Shown one piece after another: positions 53,373 through 61,538 of a stretch of DNA of 64,000 nucleotides. How positions within the stretch are numbered: the first letter of the stretch is position 1; the number at the start of each line of letters is the position of its first letter. Under the pieces are notes generated by a model. That model saw nothing but the letters and a program-made list of their open reading frames with translations. It did no database searches and was not told the DNA's origin. Source of the stretch: Jeotgalibacillus sp. S-D1 (GTDB taxonomy: Bacteria; Bacillota; Bacilli; Bacillales; Jeotgalibacillaceae); contig NZ_SMZR01000001.1 in assembly GCF_004358665.1 (NCBI RefSeq), positions 1,240,001 to 1,304,000 on the forward strand, in the 5' to 3' direction. The translations under genes and the position numbers were made by a program.

Positions 53373-54040
53373 TCATTCTCCAACCTTTCAATTTTCACGG
53401 ATGTATCATCATCGATCTTTTTTTCGGTAACAATTGTATCATGTTCCGCTTTTTTGTTTATTCTTGCCTCAACTCTCTTGCCTATAAGCCATAATATAAC
53501 AATTGAAGCTAACACAATAGCAGTTTTCACTGGTTCTCTGATTAAAGAGACCAGATCAGCGCCAATAAATGAAATGGTTGATATCATGACTAATTTCCCT
53601 GTAACGACTGCAAGCATATATTGAAAAATACTGATTCTTGATAATCCTGCTACTACATTGACTATAGCAGAAGGGGTAAATGGAAAGCATAATAACAGAA
53701 AGAGCGGACCGAATCCGTGTCTCTCCACCCACTTTGTTAATTTACTAATTTGCTTTTGATTTCGCAAAAAAGCTAAAAAGCGTTTGTCTCCATACTTTCT
53801 AATTAATAGAAATACCATTAATGCACCTATCGAAGCTCCCGCCCATGATAGAAGGATACCAATGAGTAATCCATAAGCGTTGGCATTCGCCACTACAAAT
53901 ACAACAAGCGGCAAAAACGGTAAAAACGCTTCTATAATAGGTAGTAATATGCCTAACAGCGGACCAAATGACCGATATTCACCGATCACATCACGAAGAT
54001 TTTCTACCGTAAACCATGCTAAAAGAGTTTCAAGCGCCAT
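53327..54040 (-). CDS. yhjE: TVP38/TMEM64-family membrane protein (YhjE-like)
   Basis: This 237-residue protein has about six membrane spans and the SNARE-associated (DedA-like) motif: FLPFLPLVVFVVANANAYG and RHGFGPLFLLLCFPFTPSAIVNVVAG. A basic C-terminal tail follows (LENEWNRGKKKASNG). I chose ATG 54040, seven bases after GAGGAG; the upstream ATG at 54076 has no site. Family members are implicated in lipid or small-molecule handling; no function is claimed here. The tail is encoded over the start of sipV (46-base overlap). Confidence 0.88.
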   Translation of the reverse strand: MALETLLAWFTVENLRDVIGEYRSFGPLLGILLPIIEAFLPFLPLVVFVVANANAYGLLIGILLSWAGASIGALMVFLLIRKYGDKRFLAFLRNQKQISKLTKWVERHGFGPLFLLLCFPFTPSAIVNVVAGLSRISIFQYMLAVVTGKLVMISTISFIGADLVSLIREPVKTAIVLASIVILWLIGKRVEARINKKAEHDTIVTEKKIDDDTSVKIERLENEWNRGKKKASNGSKH

Positions 54041-54150
54041 GTATATGCTCCTCAAATTAAAATCACCAGCTGCCATACTGCTTTTAGTATAGCATAATTT
54101 CTTTAGTGTCTACGATTGGTGTGCCTTCATTTTTCCCCTTTTTATCTCCA

Positions 54151-54194
54151 AATAAACAGCGGACTGCGCCTAATGGGAGCAGTCCGCTGTTTAT
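54151..54194. terminator. Hairpin after S9 peptidase gene
   Basis: AAATAAACAGCGGACTGC / GCAGTCCGCTGTTTATTT forms an 18-bp stem with an 8-base loop. It lies directly after the S9 peptidase stop codon and upstream of yhjE. The T-content after the stem is modest on both strands. Confidence 0.8.
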
Positions 54195-54201
54195 TTTACC
54201 A

Positions 54202-56190
54202 TTATAGATATTGAGCCAGCCATTTTGTGATGTGCTGCAGCCGTTCAATTCGTAATGCAGGCTTGCCTGTTCTTGAAAGATTATGATCTGATTCAGGAAA
54301 ACGCACAAACACGGTGGTCTTCTCCTGCCTTTTTAATGCAATGTATAATTGCTCAGCCTGTTCAATTGGACAACGATAATCCTTTTCGCTATGCATAATC
54401 AGCAGCGGAGTGTTTATTGTATTAACATAAGCTAAAGGAGAATGCTTCCATAATGTATCAATGTCGTTTAAGTCAGCTTGTATCTGCCATTCACTAAAGT
54501 AGTAGCCGATATCACTTACACCGTAAAAGCTGATCCAGTTGCTGATACACCGCTGTGTTACCGCTGCTTTAAACCGATCAGTATGCCCTACAATCCAATT
54601 GGTCATAAAACCGCCATAACTTCCGCCAGTCACACCCAGCCGCTCCTGATCGATGAAGTCATATTCCTGGAGTGCATAGTCGACTGCTGCCATTAGATCC
54701 TGGTAATCTCCTCCCCCGTAATCGCCTCGAACTGCGTCCACGAATGTTTGACCATACCCATGGCTTCCCCTGGGATTTACATATAATACAACGTAACCCT
54801 GCGCTGCCAGCAGCTGCATTTCATGAAAAAATGTATTTGCATACATAGCATGTGGACCACCGTGAATTTCCAGGACCATAGGATACTTTTCACCCTCTGT
54901 AAATCCGGGAGGCTTCATTAGCCAGCCTTGGATATTCATATTATCTGCGCTTTCATAGGAAATTGCTTCGGGCTGAACAACTTCAACCTCCTGCAGCCAG
55001 TTATCATTTGTATGTGTGACTTGTTTATTTTTACCTGTAGGGACATGAATAATATGAAGATCACCAGGATTTGTATGGGTACTTATTGCTGCAACGACCT
55101 GCTGGGATTCACCATGTACATCGTAATCATACATATGATGATCACCGCTAAACGCAGGATAAACCTCACCGTTTACCGACCCGTAATAAAGCGACACACT
55201 TCCCTGATCACTGATTATAAAGTAAAAGCTTTCATTGCTTGACCAGATCACATTCTGCAACGATGCCCCCTGATGAACATCAGCCACAACGTAATCTCCA
55301 ACCGGCGCATCAATCCCCTCCGTAATGCATTGCTGCGTTTTTGAATTGACATCATACACCCACAGCTTTGTATGGGAGGCATTTTCATAGATGCGGTCGC
55401 TTGCTGTATAAGCGACTTTTTTTCCATCGGGAGACCATACCGCTCCCCCAGCATAGCCTTCCTTCGTCTCTATTTTTTCCCTTGTTTGATTCTTCAGGTT
55501 AAAAAGATAAAGGTCGTTGTTAAATGAATAATCCTTCTTGTCCTCTTGATCATCAGTGGAGTAAGCGATATGCTCTCCATCCGGCGACCAGTCAAAAAGT
55601 GTATAGCTTGACTCACCTTCTGTCAGCTGCGTTATGTCCAGAGTAGTTATATTTACAATAGCTATATGCTGTTCTTTTTCATCTACTAAACCCGTTCCAT
55701 CTGCCTTATATTTCATCGTGTTGATCACGGTTGGCTTTAGTTCATCCTTCTCGTCATCTTCTTTTTCTGTTTTATCTTTTGGAATCGACTCCCCTTTTTT
55801 CAACAAAGTCGTGAAGGCGACTCTTTCGCTGCATGGCGCCCAAACCGGATTACCCGCTCCATGCTCCGCATCCGTTATCTGTTTTGCCTCTCCACCTCTT
55901 TTAGATAAAAAGTAAAGCTGGTTTTTTCCGCTTTTATTTGAAACAAATAGTATCTTTTCACCATCCGGTGACCACCTTGGGGAAGATACCTTACTCTCTC
56001 CAAATGTCCATTGCGTTGTTTCCTCTGTCGCTGCATCCAGATGAAACAGGTTTGATATGTATGAATGTTTCTTAGGATCAATATGTGTTTTCACAAAAAT
56101 AATTTCCTGTCCGTCCGGTGACCATCTTGGATCGGTTGCTGACTGAATTGAATATAAATCCTCTGCCGTAATAGTACGCTTCTCCTTCAC
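54202..56190 (-). CDS. S9-family acylaminoacyl peptidase (YuxL-like)
   Basis: This is a 662-residue cytoplasmic prolyl-oligopeptidase-family serine peptidase. The N-terminal beta-propeller has WD40-like WSPDG repeats (TDPRWSPDGQEI, SPRWSPDGEKI, LFDWSPDGEHI, AVWSPDGKKV). The C-terminal alpha/beta hydrolase domain has nucleophile elbow GGSYGGFMTNW, Asp in HSEKDYRCP and His in PESDHNLSR. It trims small peptides or acylated N-termini. It stands alone between yhjE and an unrecognised divergent gene. Confidence 0.92.
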   Translation of the reverse strand: MKEKRTITAEDLYSIQSATDPRWSPDGQEIIFVKTHIDPKKHSYISNLFHLDAATEETTQWTFGESKVSSPRWSPDGEKILFVSNKSGKNQLYFLSKRGGEAKQITDAEHGAGNPVWAPCSERVAFTTLLKKGESIPKDKTEKEDDEKDELKPTVINTMKYKADGTGLVDEKEQHIAIVNITTLDITQLTEGESSYTLFDWSPDGEHIAYSTDDQEDKKDYSFNNDLYLFNLKNQTREKIETKEGYAGGAVWSPDGKKVAYTASDRIYENASHTKLWVYDVNSKTQQCITEGIDAPVGDYVVADVHQGASLQNVIWSSNESFYFIISDQGSVSLYYGSVNGEVYPAFSGDHHMYDYDVHGESQQVVAAISTHTNPGDLHIIHVPTGKNKQVTHTNDNWLQEVEVVQPEAISYESADNMNIQGWLMKPPGFTEGEKYPMVLEIHGGPHAMYANTFFHEMQLLAAQGYVVLYVNPRGSHGYGQTFVDAVRGDYGGGDYQDLMAAVDYALQEYDFIDQERLGVTGGSYGGFMTNWIVGHTDRFKAAVTQRCISNWISFYGVSDIGYYFSEWQIQADLNDIDTLWKHSPLAYVNTINTPLLIMHSEKDYRCPIEQAEQLYIALKRQEKTTVFVRFPESDHNLSRTGKPALRIERLQHITKWLAQYL

Positions 56191-56367
56191 AAATACCCCT
56201 CCAACTGGAATAAACTCTTTCGATTATCGAGATAACCATGTTGTTATATTATCAGATTTTTTCGAGAATAATGCAAATAGTAATAAGAAAATAATTCCTG
56301 TTGTAAGTTCTAAAATAACTTGTAAAATACTATATAAGAACATACGTTCTTTTTGGAGGAGATTGAA

Positions 56368-56778
56368 ATGACGAGGATTCCAGCAGAGGATCGTGACAAG
56401 TTTGAAAATGCTTTTTATCTTCCCATGCTGTTAACGGTCCTGGAAAGAGACCGCCTCATTGTAGAAAAAAGTCCTTTTAAGTTAAATAAGCCTTATTTAG
56501 AATTGATTGAAGACACGATGAAAGCTGTGCAGCGGGATCTCACCAAAGTTAAAAGCTATATGCGGGAGAAAGAAATGAAGGTAGTGAAACTTCAGTCCGA
56601 TGAAGCATTCACCCTTTATTTATTTGTCTATAAAGGGTACGAAGAAAAACATAATTATTTTAACCCCCGTCTTCGAAATCATGTTGAGAATTTACTGCGT
56701 TTTTACCTGATTGAGAGGGTAAAGGCCCGGAACCATGGAAAAGCTTATCCTCCTTCTGCAGGCATTTCTTTTTCGTAA
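56368..56778 (+). CDS. Conserved-looking hypothetical protein, convergent with comK
   Basis: This is a 136-residue cytoplasmic protein that I do not recognise. It is predicted mostly alpha-helical, charged and basic, with no signal peptide, membrane span or cysteine. Its middle (MKAVQRDLTKVKSYMREKEMKVVKL) could be a helix-turn-helix-like or coiled segment. I chose ATG 56368, eight bases after GGAGGA; the TTG at 56353 contains the ribosome site. The stop lies two bases before the end of comK on the other strand, so the two transcripts must overlap. It is divergent from the S9 peptidase gene. Confidence 0.7.
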   Translation: MTRIPAEDRDKFENAFYLPMLLTVLERDRLIVEKSPFKLNKPYLELIEDTMKAVQRDLTKVKSYMREKEMKVVKLQSDEAFTLYLFVYKGYEEKHNYFNPRLRNHVENLLRFYLIERVKARNHGKAYPPSAGISFS

Positions 56779-56779
56779 A

Positions 56780-57373
56780 TTATTTATGATCCCTTTCAAT
56801 GCGATTAAGATATTCCAGAAATATTAGTCGGCTTGCCTGGCTTTCTACAGTATACGCAGGTTCTGTCTTTTCACGTATTTCATCAAAATTAAATTGGGTT
56901 CTGCAAAAAAGATGCGAGGCTTTCAGATATTGCTGGATAAAGGATTTCCGCGATGTTGGCAGCGTCACTTCTATATTGCCGGAAAGAGTTACTAATGTTG
57001 TGTTATTAGCGGAGGATTCATAGCCCCTTAGATGTTGCAGGGAAAGCCAGCGGTTTTGATCGTTGGTATCAGAGTGGGTAGAGAAAAAATATACGCCTGT
57101 TACGGGGTCAATCACAATAGGAGGCTTGTGGCGAATATTTGTAAGTGATTTGGTAGAGATTTTACGGCCTTCATAGGATGAAAGAAAATATAAACAGGAC
57201 TGCTGAATAATTTCCTGAGGAGGATGGTCTGCAATAAACGGCGGAGCATCCTTTTCATATACTTTTGTTTTCTTCTTATATCCTTCCTCGCAAGGCTCCA
57301 ATAGCATTGTTTGAGAATTAATAATGTAGATTGGGTTTTGCAAATGTGAAAATAATCCGGCTGCACTTTCCAT
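56780..57373 (-). CDS. comK: Competence transcription factor ComK
   Basis: This is a 197-residue ComK, the master activator of late competence genes. The family core is clear: SCLYFLSSYEGRKISTKSLTNIRHKPPIVIDPVTGVYFFSTHS (in part at residues 59-99), then SGNIEVTLPTSRKSF. Length is close to B. subtilis ComK. The AT-rich region upstream could hold ComK self-activation boxes (AAAAN5TTTT), but I could not place a convincing pair. A yhzC-like gene lies divergently upstream, as in B. subtilis. Confidence 0.9.
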   Translation of the reverse strand: MESAAGLFSHLQNPIYIINSQTMLLEPCEEGYKKKTKVYEKDAPPFIADHPPQEIIQQSCLYFLSSYEGRKISTKSLTNIRHKPPIVIDPVTGVYFFSTHSDTNDQNRWLSLQHLRGYESSANNTTLVTLSGNIEVTLPTSRKSFIQQYLKASHLFCRTQFNFDEIREKTEPAYTVESQASRLIFLEYLNRIERDHK

Positions 57374-57571
57374 TTAACCACTCCTTTTGTCATGAATATA
57401 CGAATATTATAAATAAAATATAGGTATTTGTATATATTAAATAACAGAATTTTTAATTACTTTTTTCCTTAATTTATTAACTGGAAATTTATTCTTAAAA
57501 GAAAAAAACTTTTGGGTTGAAATTATTCAGATTATTCACTATAATGAAAAAAAGTAGTAGAGGTGATGAAG

Positions 57572-57811
57572 ATGGAAAACAACAAATCGTTCGCAGAGTT
57601 TATGAATGAGTCAACCGTCCCTCAAAAACAATCAAGCGAAATGACGATGATGGAGATTTACGTTGACATGGTTCTCAACGAAATACTGGTTAAGCATCGT
57701 AAAGAACAGCTTTTAACGGCAATTAATGACGCACTCGATCAAAATGACCAGGATGCGTTCATGAAGTTTTCAGCCGAATTAAATACGTTAGAGGACACAC
57801 ACGGTGTGTAG
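57572..57811 (+). CDS. IDEAL-domain small protein (YhzC-like)
   Basis: This is a 79-residue acidic protein. The C-terminal half (VDMVLNEILVKHRKEQLLTAINDALDQNDQDAFMKFSAEL) matches the IDEAL domain, whose family name reflects a short conserved helix-loop motif. B. subtilis YhzC sits beside comK in the same way. The function is unknown. I chose ATG 57572 after GAGGTG; ATG/GTG alternatives lie 6-9 bases upstream. Confidence 0.8.
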   Translation: MENNKSFAEFMNESTVPQKQSSEMTMMEIYVDMVLNEILVKHRKEQLLTAINDALDQNDQDAFMKFSAELNTLEDTHGV

Positions 57812-58132
57812 AATGTGAACCCCCTTCCTTTATTGGATTAAATTACAGGCTAGGGGGTCCAATCGTTAAATCAACAAGTTTGACGCGCACTGCTCCTTAT
57901 TTTAGTTAAAAAGCGGCATAATTCTATTTATACAATGTATATTCAGGAATTATAAAAACAGTTTTTAAGCCCTGCAAAGTAAAAACTTTGCAGGGCTTTT
58001 TTGATGATTATAAGAGAGAGGCTCAGTGATGAATTGATAACTTCATTAAATCGCCATGGATTCAGGGTAGCATTAGATCCCTCATTCATGAATAATAGAG
58101 ATAGATCATTTATCAGGCAAGGAGATTGAACT
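57812..58132. other. Intergenic region with strong terminator
   Basis: This is a 321-base gap. A perfect 14-bp hairpin (AAGCCCTGCAAAGT / ACTTTGCAGGGCTT, loop AAAA; 57967-57998) with TTTTTT after it ends rightward transcription from the yhzC-like gene. A weaker ACCCCC/GGGGGT pairing lies near 57819-57857. Nothing else recognisable was seen, and no open frame longer than about 40 codons has a ribosome site. Confidence 0.7.
57967..58002 (+). terminator. Terminator downstream of yhzC-like gene
   Basis: AAGCCCTGCAAAGT / ACTTTGCAGGGCTT with a 4-base loop is followed by six T. It is 155 bases after the coding region, so the transcript has a long 3' end. Confidence 0.88.
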
Positions 58133-58513
58133 ATGAACGGATACGAATTAAACAGCACCTTTTTAGCAATAATGGAATGGGGTTTTGTAGCGGCAGTGCT
58201 TGCAGTGATCGCTTTTACCATATGGTCAGTTAAAATTGCTCCAAAAATGAAAAGCGCATTTCTTTGGCTCATCGCTCATTTAGTTTTTATGATCGGTGCA
58301 CATATTTTGTTTTGGATGGGTCTTGGAGATCAGTCAGGTTCTATGACTCCAATCGACAATGTTATTGATCAGATTCATTTTCTCATGGGGGTTGCGGGTC
58401 TTTTGTGGATGATGGGAATGCTTTGTCTTGTCCTCTGCATTCAAGTCATTAAAGATACAATTACAGGAAAAAAACATGGTTTACATCACGAATTAAAGAG
58501 CGAAGACGGCTAA
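58133..58513 (+). CDS. Hypothetical three-span membrane protein
   Basis: This is a 126-residue membrane protein I do not recognise. It has three hydrophobic spans (about residues 14-30, 41-63 and 83-106), a glycine/serine-rich loop (GDQSGSMTPIDNVIDQ) and a short basic-acidic C-terminus (GKKHGLHHELKSEDG). Histidines near spans 2 and 3 (LIAHLVF, GAHILF) are noticeable. AAGGAGATT precedes the ATG. It is convergent with the DCC gene, their stop codons overlapping by four bases. Confidence 0.75.
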   Translation: MNGYELNSTFLAIMEWGFVAAVLAVIAFTIWSVKIAPKMKSAFLWLIAHLVFMIGAHILFWMGLGDQSGSMTPIDNVIDQIHFLMGVAGLLWMMGMLCLVLCIQVIKDTITGKKHGLHHELKSEDG

Positions 58514-58902
58514 TCCAACAGCCTTCTTCGCTCTTCTTTAGTTGGTAATTGACACTCGTTTTTTCTCCCAAACCAATGAAATCGATTGCGTGCAATAAAG
58601 TTATATAAAGTATCCCGTATGGGTCTTGGCACGAAAATTAATAAAGACAGTAAGCGTGCCGGACCGGTTAAGCTTCGGCATATTCGTAAAGCAGCTGTTG
58701 ATTTGCTCCACATACGGTCATTTTGAACTAATAGTACTGAATCAAGCATGGGATTTACTTTATACGTTCTTCTAAGTTTTTGACCAATCTCTCCCTGCAA
58801 AGAAGCAAATTTAAATTTACCGTGCGGGTCCCGCTTCATGATGAATTGAATGCTCCAATTGCAAATATGACAATCACCATCAAACAACACAATAGACGAC
58901 AT
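58510..58902 (-). CDS. DCC-family thiol-disulfide oxidoreductase (DUF393, YuxK-like)
   Basis: This is a 130-residue thioredoxin-like protein of the DCC1/DUF393 family. The diagnostic DGDCHICN (residues 8-15) carries the CxxC active site near the N-terminus, followed by IQFIMKRDPHGKFKFASLQGE. The substrate and role are unknown; the family is widespread and often cytoplasmic. It starts 28 bases downstream of the yihY-like gene end and may be read with the azl-yihY transcript. Confidence 0.86.
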   Translation of the reverse strand: MSSIVLFDGDCHICNWSIQFIMKRDPHGKFKFASLQGEIGQKLRRTYKVNPMLDSVLLVQNDRMWSKSTAALRICRSLTGPARLLSLLIFVPRPIRDTLYNFIARNRFHWFGRKNECQLPTKEERRRLLD

Positions 58903-58930
58903 ATCGATTCCCCCTGCATGAATATGAATA

Positions 58931-59728
58931 TTACTTATCCTGCTTATAAGCGTTTAGCAATCCTCCAAACAGCAATATAAATGCTGTTAAATAAAACCAG
59001 ACCAACAGCACCATAACAGAACTCAGCTGCCCGTATAATTGCGTATAATTACTGTACCCTACAAAAATAGAAAACCCTTCTGAGATGACCTGCCATCCGA
59101 TTGTAACGAATAATGCACCGGGAAAAACAGATCTCCACATAAGCCTGCGGCTGGGCAGATACCTGTAGACAGCCCAAAAGAACAGAAGAAGAACTAAAGA
59201 ACCAATCCCCCATCTTACTGGCCCCCATAACTGTAGCCAGTCTACAGGAACTAAAATTACTTTTTCAGCCCATCTTCGAACAAACTTTTCAATGATTGGT
59301 ATCAGGATGGTGAGCGGCAGAATAAAAATCAGCCCCACTGTCAGAAAAAAATCACTAAACAGTCCTTTTAAAAAGCTTTGTTTGCGTTTGATGCCATGAG
59401 CATCGTTTAACGAGCGGACCAGAGACTGGATTGCCATGGATGATATCCAAAATGTCGACAGCGCGCTTATAGATAGTATCTGCCCTTGTCCAGAATCTAA
59501 TATAGAAATCAAATTTGTTTCAATTAAATTATACGTGCTCGGTGGAGCATAGGGCTGAATGATGGCGATTAAATCCTTAGAATTGATTGGAAAGAAACTT
59601 GCAATGGATACCACCATAAACAAAAAAGGAAATATCGATAACATAAAATAATACGCTGTCTGAGCAGATTGATCATAAAATCCTTCTTTAAAAAATCGTT
59701 TTATCGCATATTTAAATCGAGCGATCAC
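58931..59728 (-). CDS. YihY/BrkB-family membrane protein
   Basis: This is a 265-residue polytopic protein with about six spans. The family opening FYDQSAQTAYYFMLSIFPFLF is followed by a second conserved block SIAIQSL-like (STFWISSMAIQSLVRSLNDAHG). Once mislabelled RNase BN, its role is unknown. I chose GTG 59728, ten bases after AAAGGAG. A GTG at 59791 immediately after the azlD stop would add 21 residues of polar sequence, but lacks its own site. Confidence 0.85.
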   Translation of the reverse strand: MIARFKYAIKRFFKEGFYDQSAQTAYYFMLSIFPFLFMVVSIASFFPINSKDLIAIIQPYAPPSTYNLIETNLISILDSGQGQILSISALSTFWISSMAIQSLVRSLNDAHGIKRKQSFLKGLFSDFFLTVGLIFILPLTILIPIIEKFVRRWAEKVILVPVDWLQLWGPVRWGIGSLVLLLFFWAVYRYLPSRRLMWRSVFPGALFVTIGWQVISEGFSIFVGYSNYTQLYGQLSSVMVLLVWFYLTAFILLFGGLLNAYKQDK

Positions 59729-59791
59729 GTAATTTTGTCTCCTTTCACCCTGCCTCTGATCCCTTTTTGAAACGGGTTGTCCTAAAAGCAC

Positions 59792-60100
59792 TTATAAAAC
59801 GAGTAAGTAAAAAGATAATACAACAATTGAGCCCATTACGACAATCATGACGTTCGCTCCTGTCCATGCAATGGCAAAGGCCGCTGCCGTTCCTGCCACA
59901 CCAAACCAAAGATCTCCTTGACGTATCAGCAGAATTCCCGGAAATATCAATGCTCCTAAAACTGCATACGGAATATTACGCAAAACAGACTGAAAAAAGA
60001 CCGGCAGTTCAATTCCTTCCAGCAGCGTTAAAGGGAGCATCCGAGGAATATAGGTAACAATCGCCATTCCGATAATTAAAATAAACATAGCCATACTCAT
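59792..60100 (-). CDS. azlD: Branched-chain amino acid exporter small subunit AzlD
   Basis: This is a 102-residue protein with four short membrane spans. The family motif YIPRMLPLTLL near the start is diagnostic. It pairs with AzlC to export branched-chain amino acids or their toxic analogues (4-azaleucine resistance in B. subtilis). The start overlaps the azlC stop (4 bases). Confidence 0.92.
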   Translation of the reverse strand: MSMAMFILIIGMAIVTYIPRMLPLTLLEGIELPVFFQSVLRNIPYAVLGALIFPGILLIRQGDLWFGVAGTAAAFAIAWTGANVMIVVMGSIVVLSFYLLVL

Positions 60101-60816
60101 ATTATTCCCACCTTTTTACGCCCAGCTACCATAATTTCAACCAGGACTGCAGAAATAAGTGTAGAAGCCACAATCGCCCAGCCCGTTTCGAGCACACCCG
60201 TAAATGTAAACAGGCAGTTGACCGCAGCTGCAACCAAAGCTAAATAAACAACCTTTGCGCTTTTTTTTAGTGACGGCATTAAGAGCCCTACAAACATAGC
60301 GTACAGAGCAATTGACATTGCCGCCTGCAGAAACATTGGAATACTGGCGCCAATTAAATGCCCTGCACCAGAGTTTATCACCCAGCTTCCATAAGCAACC
60401 AGCATGACGCCATAAGCAAAAGAAGTTGTAGACTTTCCTTCTCGCGCCGCAATAACCGCAAAAGTTTCATCAGTCAAACCAAAAGCATAAACTGCTTTTT
60501 TAGCAAGTGAGTCTTTCTCCATTTTTTCATTTAAAGAAGCAGACATTAAAAAATGGCGTATATTCACAATAAAAGTATTAAAAATAATAATACCGATGCC
60601 GATTCCGCTTGCGAGCAATGATAGTGAGATATACTGTGCAGCACCTGCAAACACCATGATGCTCATTAGCACTGTTTCAATAAATGTAAGACCTGTGGTT
60701 TTAGCAAGTAACCCAAAGGTAAGTGCTACGGGCAAATAACCGATGGCAATGCTCATCCCTGCCTGCATTCCCCGTATAAATTCTGTCCTTGTTGATGCTT
60801 GTACAGCCATTTGCAT
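60097..60816 (-). CDS. azlC: Branched-chain amino acid exporter large subunit AzlC
   Basis: This is a 239-residue AzlC (LIV-E family) with seven to eight spans. The family pattern GMQAGMSIAIGYLPVALTFGLLAK opens the protein, and the internal FAGAAQYISLSLL and NIRHFLMSASL are conserved. It is divergent from an XRE-cupin regulator; an almost pure A/T inverted repeat lies between. It forms an operon azlC-azlD, possibly extending into the yihY-like gene. Confidence 0.92.
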   Translation of the reverse strand: MQMAVQASTRTEFIRGMQAGMSIAIGYLPVALTFGLLAKTTGLTFIETVLMSIMVFAGAAQYISLSLLASGIGIGIIIFNTFIVNIRHFLMSASLNEKMEKDSLAKKAVYAFGLTDETFAVIAAREGKSTTSFAYGVMLVAYGSWVINSGAGHLIGASIPMFLQAAMSIALYAMFVGLLMPSLKKSAKVVYLALVAAAVNCLFTFTGVLETGWAIVASTLISAVLVEIMVAGRKKVGII

Positions 60817-60875
60817 TAAGAACCACCCCTTTTTTAATAGTTGAAATTGGTTTAGTATAGTAGATATATGTACGT

Positions 60876-60895
60876 TATAATATATTTATATTATA
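60876..60895. promoter_or_regulatory. Perfect inverted repeat between azlC and XRE-cupin gene
   Basis: TATAATATA-TT-TATATTATA is a perfect 9-bp dyad with a 2-base centre in the 125-base divergent region. Each arm contains a TATAAT-like word, so it could hide two back-to-back -10 elements or serve as operator for the adjacent HTH-cupin regulator. Confidence 0.5.
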
Positions 60896-60941
60896 GTATA
60901 CAAATATGCGTTATCCACTACAACCCTTGGAGTGAAATAAT

Positions 60942-61499
60942 ATGGATGAAATAAAAAAACAATTAGGAGTCAATTTACGGATTCTTCGAAAGAAAAGGGC
61001 CTGGACACTTGATCAGGTGGCTCATCATACAGGTGTCAGCAAAGCCATGCTTGGACAAATAGAGCGCGGTGAGTCTAATCCGTCGGTAGGGACTATTTGG
61101 AAAATAGCAAATGGGTTAAAGGTGTCATTTTCTTCTTTGTTGGCTGTGCCCTCATCACAGGTCAGCGTTATTAGGGCTGAATCGATCGAAGTACTGGAAG
61201 AAGACGACGGAAAATACCGGGTTCTTCCTATTTTTACTTATGACCCCGTCCGTCAGTGGGAATATTTTATGATCGAATTAGATCCAGGGTGTGAATACGT
61301 TAGTGAAAGCCACGGTGCGACGGTTGAAGAGTATATAACCGTTACGCGGGGAGAACTCCATATCACAATTCAACAAGAAGAATATAAACTTTCACCAAAC
61401 GATTCAATACGCTTTAAAGCTGACTCCGTACACAAATACGAAAATAGGGGCACCCATAAAATAACCTGTCAAATGGTTATTCATTACCTGGAAACGTAA
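60942..61499 (+). CDS. XRE-family regulator with C-terminal cupin
   Basis: This 185-residue transcription factor has an N-terminal lambda-repressor-type helix-turn-helix (residues 8-62; LDQVAHHTGVSKAMLGQIERGESNPSVGTIWKIANGL). A linker and a cupin-2 domain follow (about 105-183; VEEYITVTRGELHITIQQEEYKLSPNDSIRF). Such regulators typically sit beside and control an exporter, here azlCD, sensing an amino acid or related ligand through the cupin. AAGGA/TGGAG sits upstream. It is divergent from azlC by 125 bases. Confidence 0.9.
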   Translation: MDEIKKQLGVNLRILRKKRAWTLDQVAHHTGVSKAMLGQIERGESNPSVGTIWKIANGLKVSFSSLLAVPSSQVSVIRAESIEVLEEDDGKYRVLPIFTYDPVRQWEYFMIELDPGCEYVSESHGATVEEYITVTRGELHITIQQEEYKLSPNDSIRFKADSVHKYENRGTHKITCQMVIHYLET

Positions 61500-61536
61500 A
61501 AAGCGGGCTCCAGTTTGATCTGGAGCCCGCTTTTTA
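61498..61536. terminator. Bidirectional terminator between XRE-cupin and enoyl-CoA hydratase
   Basis: AAAAAGCGGGCTCCAG / CTGGAGCCCGCTTTTT with a 6-base loop is a perfect 16-bp stem between convergent genes. Confidence 0.95.
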
Positions 61537-61538
61537 CG

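Noticed and set aside
57374-57571. ComK self-activation boxes (AAAAN5TTTT pairs) upstream of comK
   Set aside because: The region is so A/T-rich that partial boxes occur by chance; no pair with correct one- or two-turn spacing was convincing.
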